In this document: one piece after another, positions 23,900-36,696 of the stretch
How positions within the stretch are numbered: position 1 is the stretch's first letter
How the letters are laid out: every line of letters starts with the position of its first letter
Assembly (NCBI GenBank): GCA_013420905.1
Contig: JAAXNY010000016.1
Span: forward strand, 868,001 to 932,000
From: Collybia mongolica
Lineage: Eukaryota > Basidiomycota > Agaricomycetes > Agaricales > Clitocybaceae
DNA length: 64,000 nucleotides
Direction: 5' to 3'
The notes under the pieces: generated by a model
Told to the model about the DNA's origin: nothing
The model's database searches: none
What the model saw: the letters and a program-made list of their open reading frames with translations, nothing else
Program-made: the position numbers and the translations under genes

Positions 23900-24136
23900 T
23901 CAGCTAGATGGCATTTGCCGATCTCCCCGGGTTGATCCGTGCGTATTGAGTCCAAATCCATGTACCACAGGTATGACTAAATAACAGGTGGCGAGAAGGC
24001 TGAAGAGTTTTAGTGGCGATGGGGTGTTTGAAATGCGACTGTGACTCAAACGATAAGGGCATGTGGAGCTTTGCGTGCTGCGATATGTTTGGGTCAGCAA
24101 GTCGGAATGATCATTTTCCAGAGGTGTATCTGTCAC
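23900..24136 (-). CDS. Possible upstream exon of the PP2C gene (weak)
   Basis: An ATG-initiated frame of 78 residues on the same strand and just upstream of the PP2C gene. Its C-terminal half holds a hydrophobic segment that could be a membrane anchor. No splice junction consistent in phase with the first PP2C exon was found, so this may be a spurious frame. Confidence 0.2.
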   Translation of the reverse strand: MTDTPLENDHSDLLTQTYRSTQSSTCPYRLSHSRISNTPSPLKLFSLLATCYLVIPVVHGFGLNTHGSTRGDRQMPSS

Positions 24137-24580
24137 CTTGTGATCGGGCGTTGGTTTAAAACCAACAAAACCAATGGTTTTACTAGTGGGCCATAAACAA
24201 GTAAACGGCCCTTACGATCTAACTTCAATCAACGTGCGCAGTCTAGACACCTTGTTCCAGTGGCGTCCAAGTAACCCTTTGGGTGTACAACAAAAAAAAA
24301 TCTTGGTATCTCACTCCAGAATAAAACATCTGAGCAATGCGTTATCCTTCCTTATAGTGGCGGTTGCTTCTTAGCCCATCGGTATCTTGTCTTGGAGCTG
24401 TTCCCTTCACAGCCATCGCGAAATCCCGGTTATTTTCGCCCTATAAAAGGCCTTCTAGATCTCACTTGGTCCCTAGGAAATACTCCCATCTTTCAACTAT
24501 TCCACAGTGCGTGGTTTCCTGCTCTCACAACTTTCCACATATTGACATGGCTAACCACTTATTCATGAAGTCGTCGCGCA

Positions 24581-24814
24581 ATGTCCAGCTCAAACTCTAC
24601 TGACAATGCAAGTTCTTCTGCAACCTCAGATGGGTCGTCGACACCATCTTCTTCGGTTTCCCAGACGTCTACAAGACCCACAACCGCTTCAACGTCCGCG
24701 TCCTTCTCTCCTTCTTTATTTCCGGCAACGCCACTCCACTTAGGGTCGACTCCTAACCTCAACGCCTCCCCCAAAGTTGTACCCAACAATAAGAACTGGC
24801 ACCAATCCGGATGA
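24581..24814 (+). CDS. Short Ser/Thr-rich hypothetical protein (weak)
   Basis: An ATG-initiated frame of 77 residues. It is dominated by Ser, Thr, Ala and Pro and ends in PNNKNWHQSG. No family is recognised. The same region in the antisense direction is also open, as is common for low-complexity GC-biased sequence. It could be a small orphan gene or chance. Confidence 0.25.
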   Translation: MSSSNSTDNASSSATSDGSSTPSSSVSQTSTRPTTASTSASFSPSLFPATPLHLGSTPNLNASPKVVPNNKNWHQSG

Positions 24815-25274
24815 TATCAATGCTTAGCTTTTCTTCGAGTGCCTCAAGCTCATCTCACTCACTATTTCCTCCTCGAAGATTCAAGGCGCCCTAGTGTATT
24901 GTTCTGGGCCATTGTACTTGGTGTGACCGGCCTTTTCCCTTTTGTCAAGTTTGTATCGTTGTGTCAACCAAATTGTACCACCTCCCATGTTTTGTTCCCT
25001 ATTACCATCAACTCTCAACAGACACAAGCTTTCTTCGTTCCCTTTCTAAGCGCCACGGTTCCAATCATTGCTAAAGGCGAGGCATTGAAAGTGTGAGTAA
25101 GGATAATATGCATGTCCAGAAGGTCGTTCTCATGTTTCTCAATATTCGAATCTCTGATTATTTACTGTCGCCGAAGACAGAGTAAGAAAAATTCAAAGCA
25201 AAATAAAACAATCCTATTTGAAATTGTAAGCCAATAGAATCCTGGACAGATTGATTATATTTCAGATAATGGCA
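24815..25274. other. Intergenic, no gene seen
   Basis: AT-richer sequence with no recognisable coding content; probably the 3' flank of the secreted-protein gene that ends at 25275. Confidence 0.4.
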
Positions 25275-26121
25275 TCATAGGTCAACAATACAGGTGTTGC
25301 CAGTTACAGCTGAATCCGGACATGCCTCATGATAGTGAGTAAATGTGAGCTTGCCGGTATCCGCATACTGAGGTGGTCGAATTATCGGTCAAGTGTGAAC
25401 TATAACCACGAGCAACTTACATATTCGCAACCGCGACCTTCTGCGTAAACGCACCGAATAGTATCCACATCTCCTTTCTTCTGGTAAGTTGCATTTTTGA
25501 GTCCACCAAACACCTCTGAGGGACAACAGATATTCTAGAAGATCAGGTGGTCAAATGACGAGCAAATGGACTGGCGTTCAACAGGCAGAAACCGACTGAG
25601 GTGCCGCTGCGCCCATTCCCTTGGCAGGGGACTTATAGTCGCATCCTAACTGTGTTGATCTGATCAACTCCGCTGGGTTGAACACACGGATACGCATAGT
25701 TTTACCTCCATAGTACTCCTCCCGCTTAATGGGAGTCTTATATGAGATATCAGTATATGCACACCCAATGAGGGTGTGGCGTTAAGACATACGTATGCGC
25801 AGTAAGGATTTTCTTGACCAGTGTATCCTTTACCTTCGTATCTGTCAACCCAAATATATTTAAAAAGGACGATTGCCTGAAACAACTGACTGACTCACGT
25901 GCATACAATGTCACTTTCAGAATCAAGAGAAGCGCGCTTGGGATTTGTTCGTGCGTCACCCAATTGTTGGGACCTGCAGTCTTGGGATAGCACAGTTGCT
26001 GGGTGCTATTGTGGTTAGCATATGAATGCGTTAGAATGAGGACGATTTTTTTTACCGGCGCTGCGCCTTGTACTGCCGTGACAATGGCGAAAGATGAAAG
26101 GACAAAGGCGATGAGATGCAT
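25275..26121 (-). CDS. Secreted cysteine-rich protein, ten cysteines, unknown family
   Basis: Six exons (26121-26056, 26005-25899, 25841-25793, 25736-25593, 25534-25421, 25367-25275) with introns of 50-58 nt join in phase to 190 residues. A signal peptide is clear (MHLIAFVLSSFAIVTAVQGAAP). The mature chain has ten cysteines in SQDC, IVC, PYC, LGC, NICC, IRC, RGC, EAC and NTC. Two segments look related, DIVCTYEGKGYTGQENPYCAY and DTIRCVYAEGRGCEYY, suggesting an internal duplication of a small disulfide-bonded unit. Exon 4 uses an AAG acceptor. I do not recognise the family. Size, secretion signal and cysteine content make it a candidate effector or cell-surface protein, which is inference. Confidence 0.78.
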
Positions 26122-28407
26122 ACTTTTTTTTCTAGCGGTAACTCGATCGACGTTGGGAGGATGAGACTCTGGCCTCAACTTAGAAGTAAGTGCGGTTTAA
26201 ATAGACCTAAGGGAGAGTGTTCAAGCAACGAGGGTTGTTCTCTTTCTCTACTAAAGCGAAGCGAAATAGACGTCTTGAATCTTGTTAAGATATAGCCTAT
26301 CTGCATAATTAAATTACGCTGATGTTTTTTTTTCCATTCGTTCATACCAGTCATAACACTGTGCATCAAGCCCGTCCAAAGGGCCTACACCAAATGGCTT
26401 GCGCCCATGAAGACATGGATAGATTATAAGTATTTGCTTGTGAAATGAATGCCAATTGTAACGTTTTCTGGATGCGCAGTATTCAGAGTCGGGTCGAATG
26501 TCGACCAAAACATATGGGATGCCAGAATTTCATGGAACCGCCTTCTTCGGGTCAAAGTATGCAAGGTTTTCGGCAATGCAGAATAGTGGCGTCCCTCGTG
26601 CCATTTTAAAGCGGTAGTTCGCCGCCGAGTGGGTTTCCGAATCCTGTGAGACCCCTTCATTTTCGCAAAATGAGCGTAGCCTATGGTTGAACAATCATAA
26701 TTCCTTCAACGCATTCCCATGATCCAGTGTGAGACTGTCAAGTATAGGCACCAACTGTAAATAGACTTTTCGGGAACTGTTAATCAGGTTGTGCTCACTT
26801 AAGCAGCCACCTTACTTTGTGTAATTCGCTTACAAAATGTCCATACAAAGCCTATGTATTTTGTGGGTCCAAATCAAAATACCCTGAGTATTTCGGAGTC
26901 CACTATCCGCAAATCAGAGTTAATATTCTTAAATATATCGAGTAAAGTCCTAAAAATAAGGATAGTCAGGTGAGATAGTACTACGGATAGTCTACAATGC
27001 AAAGAAGGACAGGATTGACTACATACCTTGCTGCCAGGATCAATTTCCTTACGTTTTTATTCGGGTATCTCGCGAACAAGCCTGTTTCATTTGTCACCAA
27101 TATAGGGATCCAAATGGCAAATTGCGTCGCGGGATGTTTCGAGTCTGATAATGCCCTACACCCATTCCGAGTCGCGTTCACTGAGTTCTAATCATTAGTA
27201 CTCCATATACGTTCGATACTGATCTGCTTGGACATCGCGGCACAGCTGGAGAATACATTGAACAGGTGCAGGAGACGGCCCAGGGCGCAGCCATACCGTG
27301 TGGATGTAAGAAAAACGAAATCGGCTAAATCCCGAACAAGCTCGTTCGGCCACTGCCCTGAACCCGCAAATAGCCGTACACCTCGAAGTCGATTTTCGGA
27401 AAATTATAAATCTTTTCCGACCAACATGGGCGTCTTAAGCTTGCGAAAGCTGGAAATGCTTTCGAATACGTGTCTCTATTCTCTGGCATCAACCGCATCA
27501 TTGTTTCTCCAAACACACAGGACCACGCTCTTGCATTTTGGACATGAATATTTCCAGTCCTTCGCGCCAGTGCCCAACACCAAATAAGATTACCCCAGGA
27601 ATCGTCATATGGTCTCAACTGCCACATCTTATGAACAAGGTTGTCGCCTAGATCTTCAGATTACAATAGCACATATCTTGCGCCAAATTTCGGTCAAAAA
27701 TCATCAAACCGTCTCTGCCATCCACATTTGCCGCCGTGCTCCTTGTGAGTTCCGCATCACTCACTGATACGAGGGCCTGGGACTTCCTGAGAAATTCGTT
27801 GCCAAAATAAATGATTGGAGATTCGTTTACCGTAAATTCCTCCAAACATGGTCCCCGGCCCTAGAAAGTACCCTTGGTGGCGTGTTTTCCCGTCCGTTCG
27901 AGTTCACCCTTACCAACTACTTTGGGAAGAGTCTTGAGCGGCATGAACGGTTTGTTGGTCGCGTCGAAGGAGGTATCAGTGGCAGTTATCGGGGTGGCTT
28001 TTAAAGCCGGATATTCAAACCTGTGATGACCATCGATGTGACATGCTGTTAGTCCTGAGTTGGATTATCTTGAGGTAGGATATGATTGGCCTTAGAGTCT
28101 CTAGCTCTTACCCAGACCAGGCGTCTCTATTGCACTTCAAGGAAGTCGATCGAAATAACGCCACATCGAACAGGCACACAGCGATCAGATTGGGTGGATT
28201 TACGTCGAATACTGTCTTTGTGCAATGAGACTGGAAAGAGAAGGGCTGATTGCCATTCTGTAGCTGGAAAAATGAAGTAGGGCCTTCCCAGGCATCTATA
28301 ACCGTATGTCATACCGTCTGCTGGGCACCTTTACAAAATATACTCTGACTTTGTCAAAGCTACATGGATATTCTCTGTTAACAGGCTCGCACATGAGTAA
28401 ATGGGCT
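26122..28407. other. About 2.3 kb without a recognisable gene
   Basis: Scattered open frames (minus 27845-27648 and 27627-27325; plus 27228-27587) show no conserved motif and do not join convincingly. The region may hold a decayed gene or plain intergenic DNA. The segment just left of 28408 is the 3' flank of the methyltransferase gene. Confidence 0.4.
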
Positions 28408-30317
28408 TTAAATCGGGACGGCTTGGACACTGTCGAGAGAACTTCCTTTCCTAACCACCCTTACAATTTTCCAGCCGCACCTACTCAGTAGTTGTCCGAA
28501 CTGAGCAATCGTACGCTCCTGAGTACCCACAAGCAGAAGCATCTGAAAAGACGATCGCTGTTATATCTTTTATCAGCAATGGCTCAGGGACAACGTACCG
28601 CCAAATCGAGCAGCCACACCGTATCGTTGACCGAATTGAACCCGGTTGACAGGAGGTCGGGGGCTACCAAGCTTGGATCGTTAACAACCGTAAAGTCCTC
28701 TTTGCCCCCCGAGTTGGGTTCTCGGCAGGAATACGTCATGACAATGTCACATATGAGGAGGATCGTATTGGGCTGAGCCGCGTTTCGGAGATGCGTGAGT
28801 ATCTTTGAGGCGTTCGGATCGGACCAGTTGTGTATCACGCTTTTCACAAGAAATACGGACGCGTTGTTGGGAGGTTGAGGAGCAAAGAAGTCGTGGCCTA
28901 TGTTGTTTCAGTACGTAACATGTTTAGTTGCCCTATTCTTTATATCAATACGGTTAGGTACCTTGGAGCGTTACTTGGCCAGAAGCGAGAGCCTCTGGGT
29001 TCTTTTGAGCCCAATGCTGAGTAAATCATGAGCATGTAAGCTCGGAAGATGAAATTTCGGGAGCTATTACCTTTCTTCCATCCTCAACCACTCCGGGGAG
29101 GTCTTGGACTACGTAACGGAGCTCGGGGCGTGCCTTGAAAAGGGTTTGGCAAGATGACCCGATACCCCCACCAACGTCGACAACAGTGGCCCCCTTCGGC
29201 AAACTGCTCCAGTCGAATACTTGAACGGACTATCAGCACAAGTTTACCTGAGCAAAATCAGCAGCATACGTTCCAACAACAAGTTCTGCGGGATAAGGGA
29301 CGCGGATCCCCTCATGGCAATACCAAAAGTGTGGAGTTCTTGGGCTTGTTCGGGTTCCAACATCCAATTAAAAAGGTTCTTTTCTGTACGCAGAGCTCGT
29401 TGAGTTGGTGTTTGGGTGGACTCCTCCGAGAATGCAGTTGCTGGATCTGTCATGTTCTCGTAGAGATATGATGATGCCTTGTGTGTCGTCGAAAGGCTTT
29501 CAAACCAAGGAACATCAGTGGTGTCATTACAACAGGAAGAGGAAGGAGAACACACTTAAGTTCCGTAATCGCAACGAACCCCGAAGTTTCCTCATGTTTC
29601 TTCTCCGGACTGAGTGAGTGGGGTAAGCTTTAGCGGGGATCAGAGGATATGTCGGTCTAACTTGCGAAGAATCTCATCAATGGACTTTCCGGTGTCCAGA
29701 GCTCCCGAAATTCGGTTGTTAACGAAGAAGTCTGGTTTGACTTCTCGGAAGATGTGGCGGTTGGCGAGCGAGCGAAGCAAACGCGCTTCGCCCAGTAGAT
29801 AAATACTAAAGAAGAGTTTGGAAGACGTAGAATACGTACCAAGTTTGGTACCATCAACGCCAGTTTTACCTGCGATCTCGTCGACGTGTATGCCCTGGCT
29901 GTGTGTCAGCTAAGGTCGTACCACGTATATATATTGGTCAAAACCTCGGGGCCAGCGTCCCGTAGAATTTCAGCGACATGGCATTGAACAGAAACTCGAA
30001 GCGCTGCTGACTTCATGTGCTGGAACCCAAAGGTGTCAGTTAGGAGGAGCGTATACATTTCTAACGAAACATACCCCGGAGACTGTTTGCACGATGGACT
30101 CTTGAGGTGGTAGAACACATGCTGCGAGCTGGATAGCTGCTGCTGCGATGATACTGGCAGCCTTGGCAGCATCTGGATCTTTCCTGAAAGCTTCTGATTC
30201 TGGAGTCAACTTGTCATTCAGCTCGGGGAGTTGTTGGCCATTCTTGGAAGTGACTTCGACAAGCTGAGCCACCGAATTTGAGATGAGTTGTAAGAGTTGT
30301 TGAATAGTGGACGACAT
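28408..30317 (-). CDS. SAM-dependent O-methyltransferase (class I, COMT-like)
   Basis: Transfers a methyl group from SAM to a hydroxyl of a small aromatic or polyketide-type substrate; the substrate is unknown. Nine exons (30317-30075, 30019-29945, 29894-29840, 29785-29662, 29496-29270, 29219-29071, 29016-28962, 28897-28599, 28542-28408) join in phase to about 453 residues. Landmarks are a helical dimerisation N-terminus, GIHVDEIAGKTG, LANRHIFREVKPDFFVNNR, FDWSSLPKG, the SAM site VVDVGGGIG and VVQDLPGVVEDG. Next come KSVIHNWSD with the catalytic His, and the terminal GWKIVRV...AVPI. The intron between exons 4 and 5 (165 nt) is longer than the rest, so a small exon may be missed there. Similar genes are frequent in secondary-metabolite settings, but no cluster is evident beyond a P450 12 kb away. 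Confidence 0.9.
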
Positions 30318-32269
30318 TGTCGGTCCGAGAGGGAATTCGTATTTCTGGGGAGTCTGAGGACCAGTTCTGATCTTTATAGCCACATTGGCATTACTCAGAC
30401 AATGTTCTTCTCAGCCTGATCATGAGTTCCAGTTTAGCTAGATCAAAGATCATCTGCCGTCAGATACTTCATCAAAAATCTGCTATTATTGTGAAGAATG
30501 TTATATCCGAGGATAAAAACATCTTCGAATCAGAATGAGATGCCGCTAGCTTTGGAGAACATGGAAAATAATAGAACCGATTGCCGGGCACACATGTATC
30601 GATTGGCCCCTTGCCAGAGACGATGAACTCGGTTATATGAGTCCATAATCAGTGGTATGGGGGCACTGATATATGGCGAAATCCTAAAAGATAAATTAAA
30701 CCCTGTTCCTTGTAGATCTTGACGCAATCGGAAAAAGACAGGGCGGCACTGTAACGTTAAAATAGAGACTTCGGGAGGCAGGGAGAGAGGGGGTTTTACC
30801 TCATAGTCTGGGAGTATGCTGAGCAAGCTTTACCGAGTCGTTCAGAGGCATAGCATTGTTTTAAGATGATCACCGAGGTGAGAAAGAAGTTCTGGGATCC
30901 AAAGAACATTTTTACTCTGCCTTTACCTTTCCTTGTGGCGCATGATTGCATCGCGGAAACTTCCGACCTGGCTGAAGGATGGCTCTTCAGCTTTCCGGAT
31001 TGCGAGTCGAACGAGAAATTTTCTTCTACATCGTTATTGTATCGAAATCCTCTAGCTCGGTCAATACGTCGTGTCACCTTGTCAATTTATTCACACTGTA
31101 CTGACGATCAAGGGTATTTTAGGTAAAGGTGTGGGAATTTTGAATGGTGATAAAGTTGATGTCTTGTAACGCAAGTCTTGTGGCATGGGATTTCAGAATA
31201 TACAAACTTCCCGACTCCCATATTGCCCCTGGGTGGACAGATTGTTTTAAATAACGACCGTCAACCTCTGAAGGGAATATTCACACGAATCAGCTCCAAG
31301 CAGTCAATCTGGCACATGCTCCCTTCAGAGAGGATCTATGACAACTATCTTATGAAGCTTAAGTCTTATACTTTGGGGTGGTTCTAGGTTAGTAACGAAT
31401 AACATGCTATGTCTGTTGCGCTGTCTAGCTTGATTTAGGACATGCGATTTTCCTCGAGGGGCCCACGGCTGTCACGACGAACGACTCAGAATGTCATAGG
31501 CTATACCCCCAAGTTTCACTCCAACGGTGGGCGGCGCTTATCTGACGGAGGTTTCTCATATTGATTGGCCAAAAAAGGGGCGGGTTTCTGGACTAAACGT
31601 TTCAAGAATATCGATGCAACTTTGTCAACATCCGTCTCATGTGGTATCAAACTTTATATATTCTTATCCTAAATATATTCTGTCACGACGTGATATCACG
31701 GTGCTTCGGTGTTGCAGGAGTGATGGCACCGAGGTTATGCTCAACTGCCAATCATAATATATGACATGTACATCCATAAGATCAAGTATAGCTAGGAGCA
31801 TCTTATCCGCTCACCCTTGTTGGGGCGCTCCCCATATTTCTCCACTATCTGCCGCGCAGAATCTTATATACTGGGTTGTGAGCCTCGTGTATTCAAAGGG
31901 CTTCGATCACAAAACGGGGACTCAGGGTCGCCACCGTGTGAATACGGAAAATAGAGAGGGGTGATCTATTTCTCATATTGCTTATTGGTTCTCCATCATC
32001 AAGTCTCCAAGGAAGGGGAAGGGTCACTGGCCACCCGTTGTTGAGTAGGAATTGTGTCCCAGACGAAAACTCCTTTCTGTACGTGACCACATTCCCTGCC
32101 TTTTTTTTTTTTACGTCACTAAAGCGCCAAAAACAACCTTATCCTGTGCCATCTTACGCAACAAAGAGCTTTCGATAAGGAAGCACTGCGTCAACTTTGC
32201 TGAGCTGGCGTTAACTCAGCCCTGTCGGAGCATCCGTGAAGGGGCCACGCTCGTTGGGGGTTTTTCGCA
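30318..32269. other. About 1.9 kb without a recognisable gene
   Basis: No conserved coding sequence. Frames at 30530-30826, 30796-31077 and 31178-31387 lack family signatures. The region separates two divergently transcribed genes and presumably contains both promoters; a 12-base T tract lies near 32101. Confidence 0.45.
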
Positions 32270-35200
32270 ATGACTACCAAAACTCAGAATCCCGTACCTT
32301 TTTCCCGTCTCGCTCGTATAGGCCTGGGCCTTGGAGCAAAATCCAACACGAGGCCACGGGAAAACGCTGGGCAACCGGGGGCAGACGACGAGTGGTATAT
32401 TCCTTACAATGGACCATACGAGGCCCCGCGCGAACCATCAAGGAGACTGAAGGAGAGGGACAGCTGGGGGGACCCCCTGTATGGAGAAGACGAAGATGAC
32501 ACGGTTTTGACGAGTCGTGAGCTGCAGAAACTGTACGGTACGGGCCCGACGGGTGGGGATGATTCGGGTCGAGTCAGTGGGGACCAGGCACGCGACAGCA
32601 TGCCCCGGGATAGAACGCAGTCTGGCGTGTCAGGTCGTACTGTATCATCCGGAGCAGTGGATCCCAGTCGGGCAAGCTTTGGAACCCAACGTCGATCCAC
32701 GGTTTCCTCTTCTCAGCGACCTCGCGCGCCATCGTACATCAACTCTGATGCTGCTGGTGGCGTCGGCGAATCCCCAATGCCTCAGAGTCGCCTATCTCGC
32801 GAGGCCTCTACCACAAATCGCGTCAGCATCGCCAGTATCTTTACATTTGGCGTTCCCAACAGAAAATCCCCTTCTTCCCCCAAACGTGTTGACAGCAACG
32901 TGGGCAGGTTTTCACGGAAATTATCCCGATCCGGACGGCCCAGCTTCAGCGACCCAGTAGAAGGCAGAGGTCCAGTTGCGTCGTCTCATCGTAGAAGCTC
33001 TTCTTCAGGTCCTTATCCCCATCAGCAACAAGCTCTTCGCACGAGTAAACTCACAACTTTATCGCCCATCAACGGTCAAAGTGCGGCGGCCCCGAACGAC
33101 GAGGACTATTATAATTCTTATTATTCTACGCTCATTTCGCCCGGACGGAGTGGTCCTAACCCGGTGCAGTCCCTTCAACCACCCACTCCTAGCACCGCTT
33201 CCATTTCATCGACATCTCAGCACCCATATGCCTATGCCCTCTCTACAAATCAACCAGACGGCTCACAGACGGCTCCAATATCGTCCTCGAATGCTCAATC
33301 TCACAACGAGCCCCCTCGTCTAACCTTTACGGCAGCCTCCCAGCCACCCAATCTAGACACCTCACAATTATATCTCCGTCGACCATTAGCCAAAAGCCTA
33401 AAAAATTCCGTGTCTACACCGGACCTCCGAATTGCAAGCAATTCAAATAGAAGACTCCCGCCCAAACCTTCGCCGTTCCCCAAAGGAAAAGAGCGTTGGT
33501 TGTCTGCCGAGACCTGGTGTGATGCTCTACTGTTCCCGCGCCCACGGTTTAAACTCAAACAAGAAGGAGTACCTGGATATATGGGGAGTGGGAGAATCGT
33601 CAGCCCGCCAGGGAGCCCCATCCTTCAAAGCTATTCGGACTCGGCAGCACACTCCGAAGTGGGGATGGTCTCACGGGTGTTGGCTCACTCAAGATCTCTC
33701 GTCGATCTCGCAAAGGCCGCCGAAGCCTCGCCAGGAAAATCTGCACCAAGGGGAAACCCTGCAGCTGGTTCTGCTCCTCAGATAATTTCCCATCATGATG
33801 GAGCCCCGGCCACTTTACGCCCCCCTCGGCCGAGGAGCTTTGCTCAGGACGATCTCGCGTTGCCAAGCCCTGTGCCCTCCCTGGCTCGGTAAGTGCCCCT
33901 CGATACCATCAACATGATTTACAGCTGACGTCAAGGTCATTGCAGGGTGCTTGAGGAAGGACAGGTCTTCAATGACCAGCGCAAGGAGTGGCAAACACAG
34001 GCAACCCAGTCCTTTCAAAACAAACGCACGCGGAGCGTCTCGCGTGCCCGCTCAAAGTCACTTACTCAGAAGGGAAAACGTGTAGATGAATCACCTCCAA
34101 GTAATTTCGACTTCCTCGCCGCTCGATCGTTGCTTGGAAATCAGGCTGTTATGCCCGTCATAGTGACCCCTGAAACTTCGGTGTCCCATGGCACGAGCAG
34201 CGGCGGTACATTTAGTCGAACTTCCCACTCACACTCGAACTCACTAGTAAAAACACTATCAAAGTCGTCCAAGTCGCATTCCCATGGCCATTCGCGGACC
34301 GACTCCTGGGGAAAATCTGCGCTCAAGCTTGCAAAGACGGCAACCTGTGGGATGACTGGCGTTGATTCGTCCATCTTAAACGGCTCGGATGAAACGGGGT
34401 CAGGATTGGACAATGCGTTGAAACGAGGGGGGACTAGGATCATCAGACTTGCCGACCCCGCTCAAATTCCGGTTGACAAAGGGCTCTCTGCCTATACCAC
34501 CCCGTTGACTTCTACGTCACCTACACCCTCTTCGTCTGGTATGAGCGACTCGAGAATCGGTATCGCATTATCCACACCTCCATTAGCCAATGATGCAGCA
34601 GAAAACGATTCTATCCACTTACTGGCCCACCCTTATGCTCAAGGCGGTCGCTACAACTACACGCCCGCCACGGAAACCCACTCTGAGAAAGGATCGGATT
34701 ATGCCGGCCCGCATCCGTCGATGACCATTGCCAGTAAACCTGTACATGATCTTGACGTTTCTTCTCGTCACAGGCTCCCTCCACAGACAGCCTCCCATCC
34801 GTATGCCCGGGCTTCGACACCCGAAATTTATTCTGGTGTAGAAAAGATTGTCCGGGAGGACAGTGATGTCCCACCCCCAGCCAAGATGTGGGCTCAGTTC
34901 TCCCCAGGGGCCCTCCGAGAGATCCTCCCCAATGACATCCAGTATTCACCGTTCATGTCTGAAAGCGGTGACGACTCTGCCAGGAACTCCAAGATCATAT
35001 ACGATACTGTGGGCGTAGGAGAAGCTCTTGCTTATGCCGTTCGCCCAAAGGGAAGCAAAGATAGTGGCTTGGGGACCAGCGATGACCACGCCTTGGTCTT
35101 TGAGGGTCAGTTGGGGCAACAAGTAGCAGGTTTTTCGGGCATCGGGAAACGAAGCTACCGACAACCTGTTCAATATAATGCTACCCGGCCTTCTTACTTA

Positions 35201-36348
35201 ACACAGGCCCAAAAATCCTCTGATCCTTCTTCCGCCCATACCTTCGCGTCTTCCCCGCTTGTGCCCCCACCTACACCACCACCATTCTTGCACAACGATT
35301 CCAGAACAATCGAAGAGATACGTGGTACAAGTACATCGCCAGGAATGACCTCGGAAAGTTCATCACCACCGCACTCTCCACATTCGTTTGGGAGCCCAGA
35401 TGACTTGGAAAACTATCGCGACCTTTTCTTCAAACCGAATACCCAGAAAAGGGAACAGTCCGCCGATGCAAACACAATGGCGTCGGTTCCTACTTCCTGG
35501 GACGCCAATTCCCGGTCTCGTAGAACAGGAAGTGGTCTGACCAGCTTAGCACGCCAGCTAAGCGCAGAATTCGAACAAATGGCTCTCGAGCGAGAGGGCG
35601 GAACCAGCCATTATTCCCGCGACAGCGTACCGATAGTACCTCATGCTGCCTTTATTCGCAGGCCAACTGATGCGAGCCTCGAATTTGTCTTTGAAGAAAC
35701 CTCACAAATCAGTTCTAGGGGCGGTAGTACATCCCCACCTGACCTTTCCACATTATCGGCGTTCCACCCCTCGATCAACATTCCCGAAGACGTTGAATCG
35801 TCGCGAGCCTCGTCACCGCTGGATCCACACGAAGATCTAACAGGTAAGCTCAGTCTCAGTTTCATCGGGTAACATGTGGTAACCGTCATCTAGCGCGATA
35901 CAGGGTTGGCGTCGTAGAGTCCGTATCCACGCCACCCGCCACTTCTAGCGATCGACGTGATTCGCACATGGGCCAAATGTTTGTGGATGACCAATCACAA
36001 CAGGCCCCGGAACCCACACATCCTTCTCAACCCAGAACAAGTTCAGGTCTCCAGCCTCCGTCCGCTGGTCCAACTCGGAGCAGTTACATGACAACCTCCA
36101 CAGGCTCACAAATATCCGGCCTTTCGGATTTTCCAGCGCCACCTAGACAGTATGCTACGCATATGTCTCTTCTCAGTTCTTACTTCGAGGAAGCCCTATC
36201 ACAGAGCGAAGCTCGCGCTTCTAGAAGTCCTACGCCCCCAATGCCCGCCGACGGACGTGACCGTCGTCTGACATTTGGTGGAGACGAAGAGATCGAAGAG
36301 CTCGTTGCTGCTCTCTCGTCTCATCATTCCCATTCTTCTCATTCATAA
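32270..36348 (+). CDS. Large Ser/Pro-rich basidiomycete protein, unknown function
   Basis: Three exons (32270-33888, 33946-35843, 35894-36348; introns 57 and 50 nt) join in phase to 1323 residues. The N-terminus (FSRLARIGLGLG, then DDEWYIPYNGPYEAP and WGDPLYGEDEDD) and the block KGKERWLSAETWCDALLFPRPRF near residue 405 look conserved-like. The block GSGRIVSPPGSPI follows shortly after. The rest is Ser, Pro, Thr and His-rich and predicted disordered, with many SP/TP sites and a C-terminal GDEEIEELVAALSSHHSHSSHS. No enzymatic domain is visible. The composition suggests a cytoplasmic or septal scaffold regulated by phosphorylation, but that is only inference. I recognise no named gene. Confidence 0.85.
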
Positions 36349-36696
36349 CCTAGCATTGTGGATTTGTACTGATTCTTATCTTATTGTACTTTTCCCTAGT
36401 TTGTGGAATCACTTATAGGATCACTCATTGTATAGTTTCCTTGTTCATATCGCATCGTAATTTGTTCCAATAATTTGCCCCTCTAGTTATACAATTAGGT
36501 CGTTGACGTGTACTTACGTTGTAGTACAGGTGTTGTTTTGCTTCGGCTCACAATAAGTGGAATTACACATGGCTTCTACAAACTTGGATAGAAATAAAAT
36601 AAGAATAGTATAGTGGTGGTACATAAGATAGAGAGCAAGAAAGCATCCGGGTACGTGAACAATAGCAAAGCGAAAAGAACGTAGACTGTCGTTACA
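36349..36696. other. 3' flank between two convergent genes
   Basis: About 350 AT-rich bases between the stop of the Ser-rich gene and the stop of SMC1. No coding sequence; likely both 3' UTRs. Confidence 0.5.

Noticed and set aside
26981..27845. Possible decayed gene between the secreted protein and the methyltransferase
   Set aside because: Several short frames on both strands, none with recognisable motifs or consistent splice junctions.
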